A stretch of DNA of 7,681 nucleotides from Methanobacteriota archaeon (GTDB lineage: Archaea; Thermoplasmatota; Poseidoniia; Poseidoniales; Poseidoniaceae), in the NCBI GenBank assembly GCA_002727695.1, contig PBXT01000104.1:1-7681 (forward strand), written 5' to 3'. This document shows, one piece after another, positions 1-7,000 of the stretch; position 1 is the stretch's first letter, and the number at the start of each line of letters is the position of its first letter. Below the pieces are notes generated by a model. The model searched no databases and was not told the origin of the DNA. It saw nothing but the letters and a program-made list of their open reading frames with translations. The translations under genes were made by a program, and so were the position numbers.

Positions 1-43
1 CCCACAAGTGAGAGTTCTTGAATGAAGTGAGTTATTCGCGTTC

Positions 44-991
44 ATGGCCGGAGAGGGCAAGCCACTTCCAGAGGAGGTCGAGGACCTTTCTTGGGCAGAA
101 GTTGCTAAGCTAAGCCAGGGCTATCTCAGGATACCTTTTGCTCTCCTATTGGTTGAAATTTTCTACTGGTTTATCACACAACCAACTAACACCCTTGGAT
201 TAATTCAAGAGTCCGAGGCGTGGATTTGGTACCATTTGACTGAATTGATTTACGGGCCTGGCGCTGCCACTCTTTCAGAATACAACGGCTGGACTACACT
301 CGTTACTCTCAAGCACCCTGACTTCTGGGCAGACCAAATTCGACTTTATGTCTCTGATGAGTGTGCAGGAGTGCATGAAATGCTTTTCATCTCAGTATTG
401 ATTATGATGACTTCAGGTGTACCTCAAAGGCTGCGCATAAAGAGTGCATTAACCGCTTGCGGAATTGTGTATGTCCTGAATATTGTTAGATTACTGGTCC
501 TATATCCTCTCGCTCTTTCAGGATGTGCTGAGAATCCTAACATGATGGGTTGTGAACAGCCAATGCATGACTTCCACGCATTTGTCTACCAATGGGGATT
601 CCTAATCGTATTAGTATTGATGTGGTTGGTTTGGTTTAAGTGGGTTAATGCTGGGGACTTAATTCGTAAAGAACAAGCAGCAAGTAAAGGAAAGTGGAAA
701 TTCATCTATCGCAAGAACTGGACAAATATCCACAAATCCGTGCTAGCCATCTCCATATTGCTGGTTCTAGGCGCCTTCGCTAACGTGTGGCTGGATGAGG
801 CGGCAATGGATGCAAAAGAAACCGTAGACATGTGCGAGTTCTATTCCAGCGTTACTGGAGAATGTGGTGAAGCAAGAGATGCTTGGTCACAAGAGATTCA
901 ATCTTCGTGGTCCCTAGCAACCTTAGGAATGCTAGGATTTGCTTCTACAGTAATCGCAATCGACAGGCCTGGCAAAGACGAAGAAGAATAA
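44..991 (+). CDS. Exosortase/archaeosortase-family integral membrane protein
   Basis: Probable membrane cysteine transpeptidase that would cut a C-terminal sorting signal from exported proteins and may join them to a lipid. What is seen: 315 residues with hydrophobic segments near 28-45, 110-124, 132-158, 178-200, 230-250 and 286-306. The family triad appears in order: Cys107 in DECAGVHE at the start of a membrane segment, Arg149 in NIVRL, and His178 (or His175) in HDFHAFVYQWGF before the next segment. That Cys...Arg...His order and topology is the basis for the call. The ATG at 44 is the only ATG in frame after the TGA at 23-25, and no good Shine-Dalgarno precedes it. Unusual points are the extra pair of C-terminal membrane segments and paired cysteines (161/170, 264/274) in loops. 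The subfamily and target signal cannot be assigned. It ends exactly where the convergent helicase gene ends. Confidence 0.8.
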   Translation: MAGEGKPLPEEVEDLSWAEVAKLSQGYLRIPFALLLVEIFYWFITQPTNTLGLIQESEAWIWYHLTELIYGPGAATLSEYNGWTTLVTLKHPDFWADQIRLYVSDECAGVHEMLFISVLIMMTSGVPQRLRIKSALTACGIVYVLNIVRLLVLYPLALSGCAENPNMMGCEQPMHDFHAFVYQWGFLIVLVLMWLVWFKWVNAGDLIRKEQAASKGKWKFIYRKNWTNIHKSVLAISILLVLGAFANVWLDEAAMDAKETVDMCEFYSSVTGECGEARDAWSQEIQSSWSLATLGMLGFASTVIAIDRPGKDEEE

Positions 992-1006
992 TCACGCTTC
1001 GATTAT
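988..1006. other. Small AT-rich inverted repeat across the convergent stop codons
   Basis: ATAATC (988-993) and GATTAT (1001-1006) form a 6-bp stem with a 7-base loop. It covers the TAA of the archaeosortase gene (989-991) and the TGA of the helicase gene (complement of 992-994). Past the helicase stop, the minus strand reads T-rich (complement of the acidic C-terminal codons of the archaeosortase), which could serve archaeal T-tract termination. There is no T-run on the plus-strand side. The stem is weak and could be chance. Confidence 0.25.
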
Positions 1007-2392
1007 CGATGCAGTGATATCATTCGAATTTAGAGACTTCAATGCCATTGATGCGTGCTTGTTATGGACTTCCACTACAGTGTGGTCATCTTTGATGACA
1101 ATATCTCCGACTGCTAATTCTGAGCACTTGAGTGAAGTTGTTATTTGGTCAACAATTGCAAACTTCGATAGAGATGTAGTATCCAACTTGATTGGGACCA
1201 TGCCAAATACATCAGCTGCTTCTGCATTGTCCTCTTGCTTCTTTACAGGATCTCTATCTACACCGTCAGGCAATTCGGGTGCATCTGATTCTACAATTTC
1301 TAGAGAGTGAGTTGCGCTAATTTTGTTCATCTGTGGGATATCATCTCGACCAACTAAGACCCAGGCTTCTCCCTTCCTACCAATTCTACCAGTTCGCCCA
1401 ATTCTGTGAACATAGTTATCCACATCATCAGGTACATCATAGTTGATTACTAAGGTGATTCCATCAACATCAATGCCTCTTGCAGCAACATCTGTAGCAA
1501 TAACAACCTTGGAATTGCCGCCCTTGAAGTTAGAAATGATTTTCTCACGTTGATTTTGAGACAAATCTCCGTGAATGCCTTCGACTTCAAATCTATGCTT
1601 CTTCAAGCGCTGAACTAGCAATTCGACCATTCGCTTTGTGTTTGTGAAAATGATTGTTTGGTCCTCTTCATCCATTCTCGCTAGGAGACGCCCAACAACC
1701 CACAACTTGTTCGCACGACCAATTCTAACGCTGTATTGATCGATGGGAGGTATGTCCAACTTCTCAGTATTTGTTAGAACGAACTCTGGCTCATTCATGA
1801 ACTCGTTTGCAGCATCGATGATTTCTTGAGGGAAAGTTGCAGAAAATAAGAGAGTTTGCTCTCTGTTGGTCATTCTCTCGATGACCCACATGATGTCTGG
1901 AAAGAATCCCATGTCCAGCATTCTGTCTGCTTCATCAAGAACAAAGAGGGTTGGGTTTTCCAGATTGATGAAGCCTCTTTCGGTCATGTCCATGACTCTT
2001 CCAGGAGTCCCTACGATGATGTCAACTCCTGCTTGCAAATTCTTTGCTTGCTTCTCTAAGTCAGTTCCACCATAAACGGTTTGAATATTGAGTCCAGTAT
2101 TTCCTTGAATGTTTGACAACTCTTCAGCCACTTGATTTGCAAGTTCTCTGGTCGGAGCCAAAATTAGTGCTTGCAATTCTCCAGTTGGCTGGCATGCATT
2201 CATGGTGGGTAGACCAAAAGCAGCGGTTTTTCCGGAGCCCGTTCTTGCTTGCCCAATCACATCATTACCAGAAAGAGCGAGTGGAATAGTCTCTTTTTGG
2301 ACCTGGGTTGAATACTCCCATCCAATGCTTTCTAAGCCTGCTAGCAGGTCATCATTCAATTTCCATGTAGAAAATGGAGTTGTCGTGAACAT
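992..2392 (-). CDS. DEAD-box ATP-dependent RNA helicase with a probable DbpA-like C-terminal RNA-binding domain
   Basis: ATP-dependent RNA duplex unwinding in the cytoplasm, likely in ribosome assembly, RNA decay or cold adaptation. All core motifs are intact in 466 residues: Q motif (Gly24 to Gln32, with Phe7 upstream), motif I ARTGSGKT 49-56, Ia PTREL 80-84, GG 108-109, TPGR 129-132, DEAD 153-156, SAT 184-186, IIFTNT 247-252, ARGID 304-308 and HRIGRTGR 329-336. A linker follows at about 345-397. Residues 398-462, including VGDIVIKD and HTVVEV followed by an alanine-rich helix, resemble the small RRM-like domain of bacterial DbpA/DeaD helicases; this part is inferred by pattern. The start ATG has a strong Shine-Dalgarno GAGGTGA four bases upstream. 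It is probably the last gene of a three-gene operon. The helicase identity is certain; the exact role is not. Confidence 0.96.
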   Translation of the reverse strand: MFTTTPFSTWKLNDDLLAGLESIGWEYSTQVQKETIPLALSGNDVIGQARTGSGKTAAFGLPTMNACQPTGELQALILAPTRELANQVAEELSNIQGNTGLNIQTVYGGTDLEKQAKNLQAGVDIIVGTPGRVMDMTERGFINLENPTLFVLDEADRMLDMGFFPDIMWVIERMTNREQTLLFSATFPQEIIDAANEFMNEPEFVLTNTEKLDIPPIDQYSVRIGRANKLWVVGRLLARMDEEDQTIIFTNTKRMVELLVQRLKKHRFEVEGIHGDLSQNQREKIISNFKGGNSKVVIATDVAARGIDVDGITLVINYDVPDDVDNYVHRIGRTGRIGRKGEAWVLVGRDDIPQMNKISATHSLEIVESDAPELPDGVDRDPVKKQEDNAEAADVFGMVPIKLDTTSLSKFAIVDQITTSLKCSELAVGDIVIKDDHTVVEVHNKHASMALKSLNSNDITASIIEA

Positions 2393-2394
2393 TT

Positions 2395-2451
2395 GGTCAC
2401 CTCAGTCCGTCCCTTCCCAATATGGGCCACCGGGACGGGGGTGACCCCCGT
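2395..2451 (-). promoter_or_regulatory. Helicase leader with competing stems, possibly a translational switch
   Basis: Three 7-bp perfect complementarities share this short GC-rich leader. Stem A is a hairpin, 2435-2441 (ACGGGGG) with 2445-2451 (CCCCCGT), loop of three. Stem B pairs 2407-2413 (CCGTCCC) with 2432-2438 (GGGACGG) and encloses a small CCCA/TGGG hairpin at 2416-2426. Stem C pairs 2395-2401 (GGTCACC), which contains most of the ribosome binding site in complement, with 2440-2446 (GGTGACC). Stems A and B share bases, and so do A and C. Stem A formation would hide the sequence able to mask the ribosome binding site. No T-run follows, so this is not a classic intrinsic terminator. The pairings are seen; a regulatory role is inferred. 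Confidence 0.4.
2397..2403 (-). promoter_or_regulatory. Shine-Dalgarno site of the helicase gene
   Basis: The minus strand reads GAGGTGA with four bases (CCAA) before the ATG at 2392. It is a seven-base match to the complement of the conserved 3' end of archaeal 16S rRNA (ATCACCTCC). This fixes the helicase start and suggests translation from a leadered or polycistronic mRNA. Confidence 0.8.
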
Positions 2452-2458
2452 GTCACTA

Positions 2459-2674
2459 TCAGAAGTTCTCGCTATCCTTAGCTTCAGCCTTGAGTTGACC
2501 CACCCAATACTTGAATGCGTTTTCTCTATTTAGAGGCTTTTTCATCTGGCGAACATGCTCTAGAATGTACTGGCGGAACTTTAGCGACTTGGTTCGGTTT
2601 ACACCCTTTGGGGTTACACCATCCCACAGGTCGTTGAACTGCTTCTCTTTATCATTGAATGGTTCCTCAGACAT
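2459..2674 (-). CDS. Small charged protein of unknown function
   Basis: A 71-residue cytoplasmic protein that I do not recognise. It has no signal peptide, membrane segment or cysteine. The N-terminus is acidic (MSEEPFNDKEK), followed by a mixed basic and aromatic part (KSLKFRQYILEHVRQMKK, then ENAFKYWVGQLKAEAKD), consistent with two or three amphipathic helices. It is accepted as real because a strong Shine-Dalgarno AAGGAGT (complement of 2682-2688) lies seven bases before the ATG, it fits between two co-directional genes with gaps of 42 and 66 bases, and no better gene occupies the spot. Its position between a HEAT-repeat scaffold and an RNA helicase suggests an adaptor or nucleic-acid-binding role, but that is only contextual inference. 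Confidence 0.7.
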   Translation of the reverse strand: MSEEPFNDKEKQFNDLWDGVTPKGVNRTKSLKFRQYILEHVRQMKKPLNRENAFKYWVGQLKAEAKDSENF

Positions 2675-2681
2675 GAGTAGT

Positions 2682-2688
2682 ACTCCTT
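2682..2688 (-). promoter_or_regulatory. Shine-Dalgarno site of the 71-residue gene
   Basis: The minus strand reads AAGGAGT with seven bases before the ATG at 2674. It is a good match to an archaeal anti-Shine-Dalgarno and is the main evidence that this small ORF is translated. Confidence 0.7.
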
Positions 2689-2716
2689 GAGCGATTCGCC
2701 GACCGGCAACCCCCTC

Positions 2717-3916
2717 TTAACCATGTCGAGGCTTGTCCTTGTCTGCTTCTGCAGGTGGAAGGTCTTCCAATCCCACGGTTTTGCCCTGAGATTCGGCGAT
2801 TTCAACATCGATTTTTGGTACCTTAGGTGCAGGCGCCAAGAAGGCATTCTTCTGTTGCTCAGTACCTTCAATTTGCGCATCAAATGCCATCTCCTCCAAC
2901 TCCTTACGGATTCTTTCATCCTTCTCTTCACGTAACAGAGCATTGCAGTGATTTCTCAAAACCTCGTCTCCCATCAATCGAGGTAAAATCTTGACACAAG
3001 CCAACCTTACACTGGCACTCTTGTGCGTGCATCCAAGTAGAACCAAATCCTTAGCACGACCATGGTCTGTATCTAATACCTCGATACATTTGATTGCAGA
3101 AACCATCACTTGAGTATCCTCGTCGAGAATTGCTCGCTCAGCAAGAATTGTGGCTATTCTTTGCTCCTTATGGGCCAGAGGGACAAGACATTTTGCAGCT
3201 TGCCGGCGAGTCTCAACATCTTCATCGTCCAACGCCCAGCCAACTAAATCCCAGGCAGCAGCACCTCCTTTAGAGAGAACGCGTCGCAGCAAACCAGCTG
3301 CCTTTCTACGCAAATCTAGTGAATCTTCTTGCAACAATTCATCAATGTGATCGCATGCGACTTCGGGCCATGTTTGACACAGACCCCCTAAACCAGAAAA
3401 TGCTGCTTCTCTCCTCTGTCTAACTTCGTGCCTTAATTCAAAAGCAAGTGTGCTATCTGTTGCAGATGGAAAAGTTGGTGCTACTATCTTCAAACACTCA
3501 CTAGCTGCTCTCCTAACAGATGCATCCTTATCATCCAGCAATACTGAAAGATGGTCGAATAATTCATCAGGACGTGATTCAGCCACAGACGGTAAGGCAA
3601 ACAGACCTGCTACTCTGATTTTAGGATCGTCGTCCATCAGACAATCTATTAGGATTCTGTGACCTTCATGCGCCAGTGCTCCAGCCAAGTTTGAAAGTGC
3701 CTTGATTCCATCAAGTCTTGACATATGGTGGTCTTTCTCTTTCCAACCCACTTTGTATGTCTCGATTTGACCGGTTGCAAGAGGTATTACTGCTTGGGGC
3801 GGAATTGCCATCCATGGTCCTTCCCTTAACTCTCTTTTCTTGCTACGCCTACTGCTACTTCCAACATTGATTGGGCGCCCCGTGCGGGGGTCCCGAGCGA
3901 TGTATTCTCGTGACAT
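2717..3916 (-). CDS. HEAT-repeat protein
   Basis: A 399-residue soluble alpha-solenoid, probably a protein-protein or protein-RNA scaffold; no enzyme motif was found. The N-terminus (residues 1-35) is basic and probably flexible, with ARDPRTGRP and SSRRSKKREL. From about residue 66 come HEAT-type helical pairs with the typical Asp...Val-Arg...Ala-Ala...Leu pattern: near 97-110 (DPKIRVAGLFAL), 131-145 (DASVRRAASECL), 199-213, 231-247 (DEDVETRRQAAKCL), 266-281, 300-314 (SASVRLACVKIL) and a last basic/acidic helix at 331-345. The tail (350-399) is Pro-, Ala- and Asp/Glu-rich and likely disordered. The ATG at 3916 has no Shine-Dalgarno upstream, consistent with a leaderless first gene. It probably leads the operon with the 71-residue gene and the helicase. 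The fold is confident; the biological role is unknown. Confidence 0.88.
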   Translation of the reverse strand: MSREYIARDPRTGRPINVGSSSRRSKKRELREGPWMAIPPQAVIPLATGQIETYKVGWKEKDHHMSRLDGIKALSNLAGALAHEGHRILIDCLMDDDPKIRVAGLFALPSVAESRPDELFDHLSVLLDDKDASVRRAASECLKIVAPTFPSATDSTLAFELRHEVRQRREAAFSGLGGLCQTWPEVACDHIDELLQEDSLDLRRKAAGLLRRVLSKGGAAAWDLVGWALDDEDVETRRQAAKCLVPLAHKEQRIATILAERAILDEDTQVMVSAIKCIEVLDTDHGRAKDLVLLGCTHKSASVRLACVKILPRLMGDEVLRNHCNALLREEKDERIRKELEEMAFDAQIEGTEQQKNAFLAPAPKVPKIDVEIAESQGKTVGLEDLPPAEADKDKPRHG

Positions 3917-4013
3917 AGCGGGGCTGGGATGTAGCAGGGGGAAATGAACCCTCGCTTTTTCTGTAGAACTTCATTCCAAAATCATCAAACCCTAATTCCG
4001 ACCACATGTCCAT
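3917..4013. promoter_or_regulatory. Divergent intergenic region with presumed promoters for both flanking genes
   Basis: These 97 bases separate two start codons pointing away from each other, so both promoters should lie here. Neither start has a Shine-Dalgarno. A weak BRE/TATA-like AT-rich stretch, CCAAAATCATCAAA at 3976-3989, sits about 25-38 bases before the ATG at 4014, which would suit a leaderless plus-strand transcript. No clear TATA box is visible for the minus-strand gene. The region is inferred to be regulatory from its position, not from strong motifs. Confidence 0.4.
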
Positions 4014-7000
4014 ATGCGCAGGGGTGTATTGGCATGTTCCATTGTCATTTTATTCCTGCTTCAAACTTGGTCTAATGTCAATTTCGTGTTGTCTGAATCA
4101 TCAACATCTAATTCATACCGGGAAGACGTATTATTCAATCAATCCGGATTCTATGAAGATGGAGTATACACTACAACAGATGGTGAAGTGCACGTAAACC
4201 GCCCACATATCCAATGGACATATCCCAATCAAGGACTTGCAATCATCAGAAGCGGTGCATGCTCCGTCGCTATTGATTCGCTAGATGAAGTTTGGATAAT
4301 GGGAGGGCGAACCGACCCTAACCCCACTCAACCAAATGACGAAACGCCAACAAACCTTGTTGAGAAGATGGATAATCTAAACAAATCTTGGGCACCATCT
4401 GGAGTGGGAATGCCTTCTGACCAACAGTATTGTGAAGCGGAGTTAGTTGGTAACTTGGTGATAGTTGTAGGAGACTGGTACAGAAATTCTAATCCTACAC
4501 AATTACCAACTGGAAGAGTTCAGATATACAATCTTAGTAATGGTAGTTGGTACAACGGTTCCTCAATGCCATCATCACACGAAAGGGGATTGGGGGCAAT
4601 GGCTGAAGCTAATGGATACCTGTATTATGCAGGAGGTGTTAGAAGCCCGAGTGCTAATGATGCCACCAACAAAACATTCCGTTACGACCCTGTCAGTGAC
4701 CAATGGACTCGGATGGCAGACATGAATCATGCAAGAGCATCATTCGAGTTAGTTAATTTCCATGGCCAACTGTATGCTATGGGTGGTTTCCATGGAACGC
4801 AAACATGGAACAGGCAGGCGCTGGATTACGTCGAAAGATATGACCCCGCCACAGATACTTGGACGAATCTATCAAAACTACCAGTTGCTATGTTCGGCTG
4901 GGGAGGAACAGTTCTCAACGACGAAATTGTACTTGTAGGAGGCTACAATGGTGGAGCAAAAAATACTGTGTATCATTGGAATCCGGTCGAAGACACTTGG
5001 TCACAAGGTAACAACCTAGGTTCAATCGGCCATTTCGATGTAACTGTTGAAGAAATAAACGGCAGTATTGTTTGGGCAACAGGGGATATGTCATCATACC
5101 CTTATAGTTCGTGGAGCCAAATGTTCTCTGGAGATACAGAATATCAAAATGCAACTTATTCGCATCATGCTTGGGTTACCTCGCCAGTAATTGATTTGCG
5201 GCCAAATGCAAACGGAAGGGCAACTCCCGTTCAATTCGACCTCGCTGGAACCGATACACCTGGGGGAGAATTAGGGTTCCAGTACAGAGCCTCGGGGGAT
5301 GCTAACTCTCTTTCTTCTGAAGTATGGACTGGTATAGATGGTACAATCAATACTACCTTCCCAACCGGAACGACTGATATTGACTTGGGAGATTATGCAG
5401 ATTTCGTTCAATACCGGATCAGATTCCAAATTACCGATTTGAAGAATTGGGATGAGCCTGATTTAGATTCAATGTCAGTTAGGGCGGAGCATGCAGCTTT
5501 CATATCCAATATTCCGACGGTTCTTCACCCACGTGCAGAAACCCTGCACATTCAGACCAGTCACGATATTTTTTCAAGTGGAGACATGTACATTGAGTTT
5601 GCATCATGTGACCAATTTGGAGCTGTTAACGGTCCTTGGTCTACGTTGTCACACGATGGTACATCTTTCCTAGAGAGTGATACTCAAGGACTATTTATAC
5701 AAACCAATGGAGTAATTAATTCTTCATTTTTAGGTGAAACATTGATCGATTGGTCAATAGATCTTGGAGACTTGACAGGGATAAGTTACCTTTGCACAAA
5801 AGTTGGCTCTTCAGGCGCTGAAAACACCGAATTCGTTTACACAACTCCGATTGAAATTGACAATGTATTAGAAGTTAGAATCACAGACTTGGGTGTACTC
5901 AATACTGGTGATGCAATTACTGGTAACATGCCAATCAATGTGGGTGTAAACCATTCATTCCCTTCCTCTGGTATGACTCTATCTAGCGGAGATTTGCAGG
6001 CACGTTTGAAGTTTGACATTAGAGTAAATGATGCTGCTACAAACAATTACACGCAGTGGGTAAATCAAACAACACCTTGGACTGACTTAACAGCGGGGCA
6101 GTCAAATACAATATCATGGACACTTCCAAGTGATGTTTCAGGAATTGTCAACATTACACTCGAATCACGTAGCGACCAGTCGTTCCAAATGGTGAGTGAT
6201 TCGAATTCATCTATGCTAATATTGGATAATTTGAATCCATTAATTATCTCGAGTATTCCAGAAAATGGGGATTACTTGAACAGCAAGGAGAATAGAGAAC
6301 TTTCCATTCTAATTGCAGATACTTCAGGATTCGTTTACGAGGGCATGGCAATGCAAGTTTGGGTACAAGCTATCGACGATGCTTCAGATGGTAGTTTCCC
6401 TGATGGAATACCACAGGAAAGCGAGTATCGTGACATCAACTTCAGTTTAGAAAACAATGGCAGTTTGTGGTGGTTCAATGGAACACAATCCGATGACCAA
6501 AATGCAGACCAACAACTCGTATACATGCGAATAACTGGTGATGACTTGACTGGTTTTTCAACTACAAACAATACTGTATGGTGGAAAACTCGAGATGCCC
6601 AAAACGCAGTTGTAGAGCGTATTTTCAATGAAGACTCGACTCAATATTGGGAAGTTTCCCGACATATATCTTGGGACATTGAAATAAGCGATGGAAATGG
6701 CATTTCTGACATAATGTCGATGCGAATCGAACTCGGTGATGACTCTGATTTCGGAATAACCTATGATGTTGCAGACTCAATATGCTCTGTATTGGACACA
6801 AGAATTGATTCTGATAGAACAACTTGCAGCCATACATATGTCGGAGATGATATGATGGTCTCTGTCTCAATTTTCGCAGGTTGGGAAGTCGACCGTTCTG
6901 TTCTAGACGAAGGACTCGTTGAGATTTTCATCACAGACATTGATGGAACAAGTAAGACAACTTTCCAGAATATGTGGATTTTCTCAGAAGATTTTGATTT

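Noticed and set aside
1..25. Possible tail of an upstream gene ending at TGA 19-21 or TGA 23-25
   Set aside because: Only six or seven codons are visible in either frame, and nothing allows a choice between them or supports a gene.
1014..1310. Plus-strand 98-codon ORF opposite the helicase
   Set aside because: It is the antisense of an intact helicase coding sequence with every motif present, so it is a shadow frame.
2435..2451. Intrinsic transcription terminator after the 71-residue gene
   Set aside because: The hairpin is strong, but no T-run follows on the minus strand (the next bases are CCCGGTGG), and archaeal termination relies mainly on T-tracts.
2614..2943. A 109-codon minus-strand ORF overlapping the HEAT and 71-residue genes
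   Set aside because: It lies in another frame over the HEAT C-terminus and the small gene, has an unnatural composition rich in Arg, Ser and Trp, and has no ribosome binding site that would outrank the neighbours.
4014..4050. Lipoprotein lipobox or Tat signal at the giant protein's N-terminus
   Set aside because: Cys8 comes before the hydrophobic core, not after it, and Arg2-Arg3 lacks the Tat consensus around it. An ordinary Sec signal fits better.
4006..4197. 63-codon plus-strand ORF starting eight bases before the giant gene
   Set aside because: It overlaps the signal peptide region of the giant protein in another frame and has no domain, while the long frame gives a signal peptide and Kelch repeats.
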